From positions 38,643,750 through 38,707,749 of the forward strand of contig OX243818.1 of NCBI GenBank assembly GCA_945859605.1: 64,000 bases of DNA, read 5' to 3'. The position numbers were made by a program, and so were the translations under genes. Positions 32,618 to 43,910 of the stretch are shown here, one piece after another. This DNA comes from Lumbricus rubellus (taxonomy: Eukaryota > Annelida > Clitellata > Crassiclitellata > Lumbricidae). The notes under the pieces were generated by a model. That model saw nothing but the letters and a program-made list of their open reading frames with translations. It had not been told where the DNA came from and searched no databases. Within the stretch, counting starts at the first letter, position 1; each line of letters starts with the position of its first letter.

Positions 32618-34144
32618 ATGAACATCAGTCCAGCTATGAGAGAAAAACAGTGCAATTGCCAGATATGTGAGAAAGCATTTTCTTGTCACAGTCTACTGAA
32701 AATTCACATGAGATTCCATAATGAAGAGAAACCATACAGGTGTCAGCTATGTCAGAAACCATACAGTATAGGTAGTAATCTGAAACTGCACATGAGAACC
32801 CATACTGGAGAGAAGCCGTACAGTTGCAAGCTATGTCATAAATCATTTCGTTACGGTGGTCATCTGAACAGGCACATGAGAACCCATACTGGTGAGAAAC
32901 CATACAGTTGCCAGATATGTCAGAAATCATATAGTCAAGGTGGTCATCTGAAAATGCACATGAGAACCCACACTGGGGAGAAACCATACAGTTGCCAGAT
33001 ATGTCAGAAATCATTTAGTGACGGTGGTCATCTGAAAATGCACATGAGAACCCACACTGGAGAGAAACCATACAGTTGTCAGATATGCCAGAAATCATAC
33101 AGTCAAGGTGGTCATCTGAAAATGCACATGAGAACCCATACTGGAGAAAAACCATACAGTTGCGAGATATGTCAGAAATCATTTCGTCGAGGTGGTCATC
33201 TGAAAATGCATATGAGAGCCCATAATGGTGAGAAGCCATACAGTTGCCAGATATGTCAGAAATCATTTAGTCAAAGTGGTGATCTGAAAATGCACATGAG
33301 AACCCATACTGGAGAAAAACCATACAGTTGCAAGATATGTCAGAAATCATTTAGTGTAGGCAGTGCTCTGAAAGTGCACATGAGAACCCATACTGGAGAA
33401 AAGCCATACACGTGTGAGGTTTGTAATCAAGGATTCCCACAACTTGGATCTTTAAAGAAACACCAAAGAAATCATGCAGCTGAGAAGCAATTTTCTCACA
33501 ATGAATCTTATACCAAGAACTTTTCTCTTGGGAAACGGCTTGAAGTCTCGGCAAGAGAAAAATCGTACATATGTCAGCTGTGTCAGAAATCATTTGCAAG
33601 TCATGGTAATCTGAAAAAGCACACAAGAAAACATTCTGTTGAAAAAACATACATGTGTGGGGTGTGTTTTGAAGGATTCGCAAAAGTTGGATACCTAAAG
33701 GAACATAGAAGAACACATGCAACTGAGAAGCATAACAGATGTAAACAATCAGATACCAATAGCATATCTTCAGCAAAACATTCTGAAGTACACAAAGGAG
33801 CAAAACGTCAGGATCTTAAAATTGAAAGTGAAGAAATTGCTAAGCTGTCTGATCATTGTATTACATTTTTCAACACAGGTGTTATTGACAAACCAAACGA
33901 AGGTTTATCAATGAATAAATATCCGGATTATAGTATAATTGCTGATCCGTTGCAGAAAGTTAAAAATGCGGACTGTCTGTATACTAGCAATGTCAAATCT
34001 TCTGTGGACGCAGAAGCGTCTTTGTCAAAATCTTTTGGATGTGGTATATGCGACGAATTGATTGAAACGGAGAATGAACTTTTGGATCATTGTGACAGCC
34101 ATCAATTTTGTCCACCTCACAACTTCTTTGCTGACATCTGTTGA
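32618..34144 (+). CDS. C2H2 zinc-finger protein, array unit 1
   Basis: An intact frame of 508 residues starts at ATG 32618. Ten C2H2 fingers with TGEKPYSC linkers occupy residues about 10-290, most with GGHLKMHMRTH helices. After a degenerate stretch come two more fingers ([21 protein letters not shown] and CGVCFEGFAKVGYLKEHRRTH). The C-terminal tail has DLKIESEEIAKLSDHC and [24 protein letters not shown], shared with the genes at 14227-15393 and 61-1884. It is probably a nuclear DNA-binding protein; no effector domain is visible. An upstream exon is possible, because 32180-32320 reads as an acidic open stretch (SGDEHNDNEAWDNAQLEELD), but no junction could be proved. Confidence 0.88.
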   Translation: MNISPAMREKQCNCQICEKAFSCHSLLKIHMRFHNEEKPYRCQLCQKPYSIGSNLKLHMRTHTGEKPYSCKLCHKSFRYGGHLNRHMRTHTGEKPYSCQICQKSYSQGGHLKMHMRTHTGEKPYSCQICQKSFSDGGHLKMHMRTHTGEKPYSCQICQKSYSQGGHLKMHMRTHTGEKPYSCEICQKSFRRGGHLKMHMRAHNGEKPYSCQICQKSFSQSGDLKMHMRTHTGEKPYSCKICQKSFSVGSALKVHMRTHTGEKPYTCEVCNQGFPQLGSLKKHQRNHAAEKQFSHNESYTKNFSLGKRLEVSAREKSYICQLCQKSFASHGNLKKHTRKHSVEKTYMCGVCFEGFAKVGYLKEHRRTHATEKHNRCKQSDTNSISSAKHSEVHKGAKRQDLKIESEEIAKLSDHCITFFNTGVIDKPNEGLSMNKYPDYSIIADPLQKVKNADCLYTSNVKSSVDAEASLSKSFGCGICDELIETENELLDHCDSHQFCPPHNFFADIC

Positions 34145-34416
34145 AATATAACTGCACCAACTTGCAGTTGAGAACAATTGTAATTCGAGATCAGCTTGGA
34201 GTCCACGATACATAATTATCTACTGTGTAATGTGCTTACATGTGTCGTTGCTTTGTAGCATTTTCTTTTAAGAATAATTTGAATCCAGAGTGTTTTCACC
34301 TCACATAATTTGAAGACTGCTGAAGTCTTGGGGCAGACAACTAAACTGTTGTATTGTTGTTAATGACGCAGTAAGATGAACATCGTTATGTATTCTTAAT
34401 TCTAATCCACATTGGT

Positions 34417-35080
34417 CAGAAAATCACGTTACTGCATACCTGCTTCCACTTGGACCCAAACATTTACAATACATGTTGCGTGTGACGTCAAGACTTGGTG
34501 GGAGGAGACAGAACCGGACAGATTGTGTAAATACCGGACTGTCCAGTTCATTACCAAACGCCTGGCAACCCCACCAATGATGTTACCTCCGGTCTTCATC
34601 CATGGTTTTGTAAAACGTAAAACTACACCGGATCTTTGCTCTACACCCCTCTCCAGATTCGCCCTTCTACCCAGATATACTTCTCCTTTCAAAGGATATG
34701 GTATTTTGGCGTCGAAAATACTTGGAATATACTGTCTAAAAGAACATTTGCCACGGAAAGGAACCAGCTGCTCATCCACTGTGATGTCTGTTCCTGGAAT
34801 GTAGAATTTGGAACGTTGTGCCGCAAACAGCTCCCAAATGTATCTGATAGGAGCCAGTTTAAAGGTTGATCGTCTTTTGTGTTCGAGATGCTTTGTTATC
34901 AAAGCAAATGAAACGCACTATATCCCCGAAGCGATTTAGAGGTTTACATCGTTGCAGTAAAGATAGGACGACCATGATCGCTGGACCACATGTCATGCAA
35001 ATTCTCCAGTTTGGCTCTGTGTGTCCCAACCATTAGAAGGAGGAGACCTATGGATGCATTCATCTCGGCTGAGTTAAGCA
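34417..35080 (-). pseudogene. PiggyBac transposase remnant, array unit 1
   Basis: On the minus strand, AEMNASIGLLLLMVGTHRAK then MWSSDHGRPIFTATM (about 35070-34945), then after a frame change LAPIRYIWELFAAQ, FYIPGTDITVDEQLVPFRGK and CSFRQYIP are typical PiggyBac transposase motifs. ITVDEQL contains the first catalytic Asp. The frame is broken by stops and shifts, and the C-terminal half, with the later acidic residues and the zinc finger, is missing. Confidence 0.85.
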
Positions 35081-35181
35081 GATTCCACTTCCTCATATTC
35101 TCTGGATGAGCCACGATCCACATGGAGATGACTGGCTGTGCTTCTCGATTTGTTTCATTGGTTATAATTTACAACAAAAAA

Positions 35182-37270
35182 AAATTATTCGCCATCGCAT
35201 GGATTTCAAGAGGGCGCTGACATTTCCCCCCTGGACAGCCCCGGACAAACCCCCGGACAAAACCCCGGACAATTCCCCTTTGATTTAGCGACATTACCCC
35301 CCCCGGACAATTCCCCCTTACTGCGCAAATAGCAAGAAGTGTTATAATTTGGTTAAACATAGGCTAATTATCCAGTTCGCGGTGCTGTGTCAACTAATTA
35401 GTGTCACACGGGTAAACACGTATCGTTGCCGGTAAAAACCCATTTTAACGTCACAAATTATTTTCATGGCAAATTAAATCGTCGCATCAGAATGACATAC
35501 ATAACAATATTTTCCGACGAAATAGAAGCGGGATTTCTCACGTGAGGGTCGGTTAGGGCTCAGGTTAGGCGCCGTGAGGGTCGGTAAGGGTTAGTGTTAG
35601 GGTCAGTGCAGTCACTATGCTGAAATTGAAGCTGGAATGATAAACAATAAGTATCAATGAAATAGAAGTTAGATTGATGAAAAATATTCACATACGAAAT
35701 ATAAGAGGGATTTATGGAACAAATTGTTGCATAAGCAGAAGCTGGATGAATGAAAAGAAGTCTCGGTAAACAACGCTGCAACGTTACTTCTTGGGGGTCG
35801 TAAACCCACACCGGTTTCATCCTATCATCCAGCTTCCATTTCACCTACAGAGAACCTTCATCCAGCTTATGTTTCAAGCGCATGAAAGCGGAAATGCGTA
35901 CGCTAAGAAATAATAGCCGCTTAAAATGAAACTGCTAGAAAAACGCCAAAAAATAATTTGTGGCGTTAAAATGGGTTTTTACCTCGTTGCCATTCAGGCG
36001 TGAACTTAGAGCTTGTTAGTGTCATTCATTCACTCCGATATGAAACTAATGCCTGTTCGTGTAACTTAGAACAGCATGAATCGTTGTCATCAATCCAGCT
36101 TCCATTTAGGCAAAAAATCGTTTAATCCAACTTCGGCACTCCTCCGAAGTCCGGTCCCAAATTATTTCGCATGGCTTATCACATAGATATGCTTCTCCAA
36201 TGCTTACTTACCTACCCTTATATATAATGACACTATTATTGATGCCATTTTGTTTACCAGTACATTTCTTGACAGATTTCCAAACTTTCAGTATGCATCC
36301 AGCTTCTACTTCAGATCTAAAAATTCCTCGTCCAGCTTCTTTTTCTCGCTCGTTATTTTTGTCAATCCAACTCCTAATTCAGATATAAAATACCCTCATC
36401 CAGCTTCCATTACTTAAGCATTTCTTCATCAATCCAACTTCTTATTCAGCTCTAGAAATAACTTCATCCAGCTTTTATTTCTCATGCGTTATCTTCGTCG
36501 ATCCAAATTCTATTTCACTGTAAAAGAAACATCATCCAGATTCCATTTCTCTTGCGTTTTTTCATCAATCCAACCTCCATTTCACCTGTAAAAACTTTCA
36601 TTAAGGTTCCAGCTTCAATTATGTGAACGGTTTGTAAAGTGTCGGTGAGACAAATGCTGTGAAATAATTTGAGACCGGACTTCGAAGGAGTGCCCCAACT
36701 TCTATTTAAATAACAATTCTTTTTGTTCATCCAGCTCCAACTTAAGCAAGAACATTTTCATAAATCCAGCTTCCATTTAAGCAAGAACATTTTCATCATT
36801 TAAGCTTCTATTTGCCTATGCAAAATCGTATTGAGTTTAAGATTTTAATGCTCATGCGTAATTGCCTAGCAGGCCAAGCTCCGATCTATCTTATGGAACT
36901 TTGTGTGGCTGTGGTATTCATTCCAGGCCGTAGATTCCTTCGCTCTGCAACGCATGGTGACCTGGTTGTTCCTAAGGCTAGATCTTCCACAGTGCTGCAT
37001 AGAAGTTTTGCTATGGTCGGTCCGTCTTTCTGGAATAAGTTACCTATTTGCCTCCGTAATGAACTTCTTTGTCTTTCTTTGCCCCTTTTTCGCAAGCATT
37101 TGAAAATCATTCTCTTTGATTATGGTTTGGTGTCAGGTCGGGAGCACCTCTGAAAAGTTCTCTTGAAGTGGCGCTATATAAATGTTCGATTACAATTACA
37201 AAATTACAATTTAAGCACGAACATTTTCATCATTCCAGCTTCCATTTAAGCAAGAACATTTTCATGGAAC
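35182..37270. repeat. Array unit 2: C-rich repeat, elements D and E, minisatellite
   Basis: This near-identical copy of unit 1 is shifted 5248 bp. Element D copy 2 is 35431-35983 (TSD TCGTTGCC) and element E copy 2 is 36135-36694 (TSD CCAACTTC). The L2 fragment copy is 36812-37213. Confidence 0.88.
36812..37213 (+). mobile_element. L2/CR1-like LINE 3' fragment, unit 2
   Basis: This copy of the LINE fragment at 31564-31965 has the same 113-residue C-terminal coding segment and the same tail. It duplicated with the unit, not by a new insertion. Confidence 0.85.
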
Positions 37271-37865
37271 CGTTTTAAGTGGGTGGGGATGCGCTAGAAT
37301 GGCCTTCCCAGTGCTGCTGTTCTGAAATTCTTTGCCCATGTTCCCACTGCTCATCATGCACGAAACCCTGGAACACATGAGTTGCGATCAAACTCATCAC
37401 CTTTGTTCCCTCTGCTAACCCAAACCGCTTTAACCACTGTGAATACAGACATACTGAGAACAGTGAAGGTTGTTTAGACAATCCTAACAGCGGAGATGAA
37501 CACAACGACAATGAAGCTTGGGACAATGCTCAACTTGAAGAACTGGACACCAATTATTATTTGGCTGCCATTGTATGCATCAAGTACTAATTTTACTAGA
37601 TTTACGACTTCCATACTTTCTACTATGTTTTGTAGATGCTATGACATCAACAATTTACCGGACTGTTTAGAAACCAAGTTCCCTGCAGGAAACAACACAA
37701 CTCTTGCCTAAGAAAGTCAAACCCCAACCCTGTCTTGAGCAACAATTGGAGAAACACATGCAAATCAAGTGAAAACCAAACTGATGCTAACTATTGAAAG
37801 CCTGTATGTTGTTATAATTTGAGAGCTCTTTGTACTTGATAAAGCAGTAGTGCAATCAATCTGTG

Positions 37866-39392
37866 ATGAACATCAGTCCAGCTATGAGAGAAAAACAGTG
37901 CAATTGCCAGATATGTGAGAAAGCATTTTCTTGTCACAGTCTACTGAAAATTCACATGAGATTCCATAATGAAGAGAAACCATACAGGTGTCAGCTATGT
38001 CAGAAACCATACAGTATAGGTAGTAATCTGAAACTGCACATGAGAACCCATACTGGAGAGAAGCCGTACAGTTGCAAGCTATGTCATAAATCATTTCGTT
38101 ACGGTGGTCATCTGAACAGGCACATGAGAACCCATACTGGTGAGAAACCATACAGTTGCCAGATATGTCAGAAATCATATAGTCAAGGTGGTCATCTGAA
38201 AATGCACATGAGAACCCACACTGGGGAGAAACCATACAGTTGTCGGATATGCCAGAAATCATTTAGTGACGGTGGTCATCTGAAAATGCACATGAGAACC
38301 CACACTGGAGAGAAACCATACAGTTGTCAGATATGCCAGAAATCATACAGTCAAGGTGGTCATCTGAAAATGCACATGAGAACCCATACTGGAGAAAAAC
38401 CATACAGTTGCGAGATATGTCAGAAATCATTTCGTCGAGGTGGTCATCTGAAAATGCATATGAGAGCCCATAATGGTGAGAAGCCATACAGTTGCCAGAT
38501 ATGTCAGAAATCATTTAGTCAAAGTGGTGATCTGAAAATGCACATGAGAACCCATACTGGAGAAAAACCATACAGTTGCAAGATATGTCAGAAATCATTT
38601 AGTGTAGGCAGTGCTCTGAAAGTGCACATGAGAACCCATACTGGAGAAAAGCCATACACGTGTGAGGTTTGTAATCAAGGATTCCCACAACTTGGATCTT
38701 TAAAGAAACACCAAAGAAATCATGCAGCTGAGAAGCAATTTTCTCACAATGAATCTTATACCAAGAACTTTTCTCTTGGGAAACGGCTTGAAGTCTCGGC
38801 AAGAGAAAAATCGTACATATGTCAGCTGTGTCAGAAATCATTTGCAAGTCATGGTAATCTGAAAAAGCACACAAGAAAACATTCTGTTGAAAAAACATAC
38901 ATGTGTGGGGTGTGTTTTGAAGGATTCGCAAAAGTTGGATACCTAAAGGAACATAGAAGAACACATGCAACTGAGAAGCATAACAGATGTAAACAATCAG
39001 ATACCAATAGCATATCTTCAGCAAAACATTCTGAAGTACACAAAGGAGCAAAACGTCAGGATCTTAAAATTGAAAGTGAAGAAATTGCTAAGCTGTCTGA
39101 TCATTGTATTACATTTTTCAACACAGGTGTTATTGACAAACCAAACGAAGGTTTATCAATGAATAAATATCCGGATTATAGTATAATTGCTGATCCGTTG
39201 CAGAAAGTTAAAAATGCGGACTGTCTGTATACTAGCAATGTCAAATCTTCTGTGGACGCAGAAGCGTCTTTGTCAAAATCTTTTGGATGTGGTATATGCG
39301 ACGAATTGATTGAAACGGAGAATGAACTTTTGGATCATTGTGACAGCCATCAATTTTGTCCACCTCACAACTTCTTTGCTGACATCTGTTGA
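37866..39392 (+). CDS. C2H2 zinc-finger protein, array unit 2
   Basis: This tandem copy of 32618-34144 is intact at 508 residues. The one amino-acid change noticed is Q to R in the fifth finger (SCRICQKSF). Three base changes fall within about 13 bp there, and two of them match the next finger's sequence, suggesting exchange between fingers. Domains and C-terminal tail are as in copy 1. Confidence 0.88.
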   Translation: MNISPAMREKQCNCQICEKAFSCHSLLKIHMRFHNEEKPYRCQLCQKPYSIGSNLKLHMRTHTGEKPYSCKLCHKSFRYGGHLNRHMRTHTGEKPYSCQICQKSYSQGGHLKMHMRTHTGEKPYSCRICQKSFSDGGHLKMHMRTHTGEKPYSCQICQKSYSQGGHLKMHMRTHTGEKPYSCEICQKSFRRGGHLKMHMRAHNGEKPYSCQICQKSFSQSGDLKMHMRTHTGEKPYSCKICQKSFSVGSALKVHMRTHTGEKPYTCEVCNQGFPQLGSLKKHQRNHAAEKQFSHNESYTKNFSLGKRLEVSAREKSYICQLCQKSFASHGNLKKHTRKHSVEKTYMCGVCFEGFAKVGYLKEHRRTHATEKHNRCKQSDTNSISSAKHSEVHKGAKRQDLKIESEEIAKLSDHCITFFNTGVIDKPNEGLSMNKYPDYSIIADPLQKVKNADCLYTSNVKSSVDAEASLSKSFGCGICDELIETENELLDHCDSHQFCPPHNFFADIC

Positions 39393-39664
39393 AATATAAC
39401 TGCACCAACTTGCAGTTGAGAACAATTGTAATTCGAGATCAGCTTGGAGTCCACGATACATAATTATCTACTGTGTAATGTGCTTACATGTGTCGTTGCT
39501 TTGTAGCATTTTCTTTTAAGAATAATTTGAATCCAGAGTGTTTTCACCTCACATAATTTGAAGACTGCTGAAGTCTTGGGGCAGACAACTAAACTGTTGT
39601 ATTGTTGTTAATGACGCAGTAAGATGAACATCGTTATGTATTCTTAATTCTAATCCACATTGGT

Positions 39665-40328
39665 CAGAAAATCACGTTACTGCATACCTGCTTCCACTTG
39701 GACCCAAACATTTACAATACATGTTGCGTGTGACGTCAAGACTTGGTGGGAGGAGACAGAACCGGACAGATTGTGTAAATACCGGACTGTCCAGTTCATT
39801 ACCAAACGCCTGGCAACCCCACCAATGATGTTACCTCCGGTCTTCATCCATGGTTTTGTAAAACGTAAAACTACACCGGATCTTTGCTCTACACCCCTCT
39901 CCAGATTCGCCCTTCTACCCAGATATACTTCTCCTTTCAAAGGATATGGTATTTTGGCGTCGAAAATACTTGGAATATACTGTCTAAAAGAACATTTGCC
40001 ACGGAAAGGAACCAGCTGCTCATCCACTGTGATGTCTGTTCCTGGAATGTAGAATTTGGAACGTTGTGCCGCAAACAGCTCCCAAATGTATCTGATAGGA
40101 GCCAGTTTAAAGGTTGATCGTCTTTTGTGTTCGAGATGCTTTGTTATCAAAGCAAATGAAACGCACTATATCCCCGAAGCGATTTAGAGGTTTACATCGT
40201 TGCAGTAAAGATAGGACGACCATGATCGCTGGACCACATGTCATGCAAATTCTCCAGTTTGGCTCTGTGTGTCCCAACCATTAGAAGGAGGAGACCTATG
40301 GATGCATTCATCTCGGCTGAGTTAAGCA
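39665..40328 (-). pseudogene. PiggyBac transposase remnant, array unit 2
   Basis: This copy of the remnant at 34417-35080 shows the same truncated segment with ITVDEQLVPFRGK and the same breaks, so it was already dead before the unit duplicated. Confidence 0.85.
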
Positions 40329-40429
40329 GATTCCACTTCCTCATATTCTCTGGATGAGCCACGATCCACATGGAGATGACTGGCTGTGCTTCTCGATTTG
40401 TTTCATTGGTTATAATTTACAACAAAAAA

Positions 40430-42312
40430 AAATTATTCGCCATCGCATGGATTTCAAGAGGGCGCTGACATTTCCCCCCTGGACAGCCCCGGACAAACCC
40501 CCGGACAAAACCCCGGACAATTCCCCTTTGATTTAGCGACATTACCCCCCCCCCGGACAATTCCCCCTTACTGCGCAAATAGCAAGAAGTGTTATAATTT
40601 GGTTAAACATAGGCTAATTATCCAGTTCGCGGTGCTGTGTCAACTAATTAGTGTCACACGGGTAAACACGTATCGTTGCCGGTAAAAACCCATTTTAACG
40701 TCACAAATTATTTTCATGGCAAATTAAATCGTCGCATCAGAATGACATACATAACAATATTTTCCGACGAAATAGAAGCGGGATTTCTCACGTGAGGGTC
40801 GGTTAGGGCTCAGGTTAGGCGCCGTGAGGGTCGGTAAGGGTTAGTGTTAGGGTCAGTGCAGTCACTATGCTGAAATTGAAGCTGGAATGATAAACAATAA
40901 GTATCAATGAAATAGAAGTTAGATTGATGAAAAATATTCACATACGAAATATAAGAGGGATTTATGGAACAAATTGTTGCATAAGCAGAAGCTGGATGAA
41001 TGAAAAGAAGTCTCGGTAAACAACGCTGCAACGTTACTTCTTGGGGGTCGTAAACCCACACCGGTTTCATCCTATCATCCAGCTTCCATTTCACCTACAG
41101 AGAACCTTCATCCAGCTTATGTTTCAAGCGCATGAAAGCGGAAATGCGTACGCTAAGAAATAATAGCCGCTTAAAATGAAACTGCTAGAAAAACGCCAAA
41201 AAATAATTTGTGGCGTTAAAATGGGTTTTTACCTCGTTGCCATTCAGGCGTGAACTTAGAGCTTGTTAGTGTCATTCATTCACTCCGATATGAAACTAAT
41301 GCCTGTTCGTGTAACTTAGAACAGCATGAATCGTTGTCATCAATCCAGCTTCCATTTAGGCAAAAAATCGTTTAATCCAACTTCGGCACTCCTCCGAAGT
41401 CCGGTCCCAAATTATTTCGCATGGCTTATCACATAGATATGCTTCTCCAATGCTTACTTACCTACCCTTATATATAATGACACTATTATTGATGCCATTT
41501 TGTTTACCAGTACATTTCTTGACAGATTTCCAAACTTTCAGTATGCATCCAGCTTCTACTTCAGATCTAAAAATTCCTCGTCCAGCTTCTTTTTCTCGCT
41601 CGTTATTTTTGTCAATCCAACTCCTAATTCAGATATAAAATACCCTCATCCAGCTTCCATTACTTAAGCATTTCTTCATCAATCCAACTTCTTATTCAGC
41701 TCTAGAAATAACTTCATCCAGCTTTTATTTCTCATGCGTTATCTTCGTCGATCCAAATTCTATTTCACTGTAAAAGAAACATCATCCAGATTCCATTTCT
41801 CTTGCGTTTTTTCATCAATCCAACCTCCATTTCACCTGTAAAAACTTTCATTAAGGTTCCAGCTTCAATTATGTGAACGGTTTGTAAAGTGTCGGTGAGA
41901 CAAATGCTGTGAAATAATTTGAGACCGGACTTCGAAGGAGTGCCCACAACTTCTATTTAAATAACAATTCTTTTTGTTCATCCAGCTCCAACTTAAGCAA
42001 GAACATTTTCATAAATCCAGCTTCCATTTAAGCAAGAACATTTTCATCATTTAAGCTTCTATTTGCCTATGCAAAATCGTATTGAGTTTAAGATTTTAAT
42101 GCTCATGCGTAATTGCCTAGCAGGCCAAGCTCCGATCTATCTTATGGAACTTTGTGTGGCTGTGGTATTCATTCCAGGCCGTAGATTCCTTCGCTCTGCA
42201 ACGCATGGTGACCTGGTTGTTCCTAAGGCTAGATCTTCCACAGTGCTGCATAGAAGTTTTGCTATGGTCGGTCCGTCTTTCTGGGAATAAGTTACCTATT
42301 TGCCTCCGTAAT
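40430..42312. repeat. Array unit 3, truncated at the gap
   Basis: The third copy is shifted 5250 bp relative to unit 2. Element D copy 3 is 40681-41233; element E copy 3 is 41385-41944, followed by cacaacttc, a one-base change in the target duplication. The L2 fragment starts at 42063 and has an extra G near 42284 just before the gap. The zinc-finger gene expected next would lie in or beyond the gap. Confidence 0.85.
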
Positions 42313-42512
42313 NNNNNNNNNNNNNNNNNNNNNNNNNNNNNNNNNNNNNNNNNNNNNNNNNNNNNNNNNNNNNNNNNNNNNNNNNNNNNNNNNNNNNNNN
42401 NNNNNNNNNNNNNNNNNNNNNNNNNNNNNNNNNNNNNNNNNNNNNNNNNNNNNNNNNNNNNNNNNNNNNNNNNNNNNNNNNNNNNNNNNNNNNNNNNNNN
42501 NNNNNNNNNNNN
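42313..42512. other. Assembly gap, 200 N
   Basis: Exactly 200 undetermined bases, probably a fixed-size placeholder. The left side is inside the L2 fragment of array unit 3; the right side is inside gag of LTR family 2. Two different tandem arrays meet here, so true distance, order and copy number are unknown. Confidence 0.97.
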
Positions 42513-43910
42513 GGTGCCCACGACTGGCTCCTCCTGGTAAGCAACACCTCTGATGAAAGCGTCTGGAAACGAAGGACCATTCTTGAACTTCGCCTCGTCC
42601 GCCGGGTTCCAAGGAAGGTAGGATGACAGAGGCAGCGAAGCGACGAATGAGGGCGTCACCGAAGTTTCTGAGTACGTTCTCAGTGCGTAAGTTGGTAGAA
42701 CGGACGGAATAGGGCGGCTTTCATAGGCGTTCATGACCCTTCCGTCACGACGTGCAGCATCCTCTGGGTTGGCTGACTCTCGTTGTGCCTGCTTCGCAGG
42801 GGAAAGCGGACCATGACGACGTTGAGACATCGCTTCCTCATTCGGCACACTCCTCCGGCACGGTCGTAGCATTGACGGAACTCCGGGCTGCGAAGTTTCT
42901 GGAATCGGTCGTGGTCTGACATCACGATCCACCGCCACAGATTTCGCCGAATCTTGAAACATAGACCATCTCACAGCAGTCACTGGGTCAACTGTTATTT
43001 GGGCACTATCTAAACCCCAATTTCCTTCCCATAAAATTCTCTTTAATTGTATTTCTCTGCTAGAATCATGGGTTAACTTATCAGGTTCGTAACATGCACC
43101 TCTAGAAAAGTTAGTAAACCCTTCTGCACCTCTGGAAAGGTTAGTAATTCCTTCTGCTCCACCAGAAAAATTAACTATCCCATCTGCTCCTCTCGAAAAA
43201 TCAACAATCCCTTCTGGTCCTCTCGAAAAATTAACTATCCCATCCTCGTCGCCATTGTAACGCTCGTAGGCCCACCTTTCTCCCGATCGGGGCGCTACTC
43301 CCGATCGTTGCCGTGGAGAGGTGGCCATACTTTTTAATAGGTGCGTTGGACCTGGGGCAAATGAACCGGTCAGACCAAATTCCTTTGGTCTCGCTCCCGT
43401 GTTCGGGTTTATTTCTCTTCTAAGTGGAAAAGTGCCAAAGTTGATCGAGGTGTCCGAAGGCATAGGCACGGTCACTGGTCGGTTGACAACCTCCGGACCA
43501 GAGTCCGGAATATCTGGGTTCGTTTGTGCACCGATAGTGAGCGTCCTAGTATTTGTTTCCTCCCAGCTTTCCAGTCTTTCTTCCAATTTCCTTCTTTCCT
43601 TCTGCTCCTCGTCTCGTCTATCAGTCACGTCAGTCAGGGTCTGTCTCATTCCCATAAACTCAGACCGTAACTCTTTTCGGTCCCTCTGGCTTTCAGTCAT
43701 GTCCTCCAACATAACCAACTGTTGCGCCTTTATATCTACTGATTCTTGCTTCATTCCTTTCAGAGTGTCATTCATTTTATCTAAATGTGCAACCAATTGA
43801 GCGTAAAGAGGTTCGAGGACTACTTCCGGAGAGGCATTCCTTACTTCTTCTTCTTCCTCTGAACTCAATTCCCCCTCAATGGCTAGTAAGTTTAGAGAAG
43901 GAGAAGCCAT
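42513..43910 (-). CDS. gag: Gag of family 2, copy A, partial
   Basis: The start is ATG 43910 and the frame runs into the gap, keeping about the first 465 residues: the acidic N-terminus (ELSSEEEEEVRNASPE), a charged coiled-coil stretch (SQRDRKELRSEFMGMRQT, RKLEERLESWEE), the LTR/primer-site junction (ERYNGDEDG) and the repeated FSRGAEGI segment. Capsid and zinc knuckle are missing because of the gap, not a mutation. Confidence 0.85.
43237..43254 (-). promoter_or_regulatory. Primer-binding site, copy A (tRNA-Ser GCU)
   Basis: On the minus strand TGGCGACGAGGATGGGAT follows the LTR end by one base. Its complement ATCCCATCCTCGTCGCCA is the 3' end of animal tRNA-Ser(GCU), including CCA. It is also read as Gag codons. 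Confidence 0.85.

Larger units (their letters stand above)
29928..42312. repeat. Tandem array of a 5.25-kb unit, 2.4 copies
   Basis: Three copies of one unit lie head to tail: 29928-35181, 35182-40429 and 40430-42312, the last cut by an assembly gap. Copies differ by the length of a C run near the start, by clustered differences in one zinc finger, and by single-base insertions in copy 3 close to the gap. Each unit holds TIR elements D and E, minisatellite, an L2 fragment, a zinc-finger gene (plus) and a PiggyBac remnant (minus). It is either a recent segmental duplication or, in part, an assembly duplication. Confidence 0.9.

Noticed and set aside
32634..33803. Minus-strand frames rich in Cys and Ser opposite the zinc-finger genes
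   Set aside because: They mirror the finger repeat on the other strand and have no start context or family.
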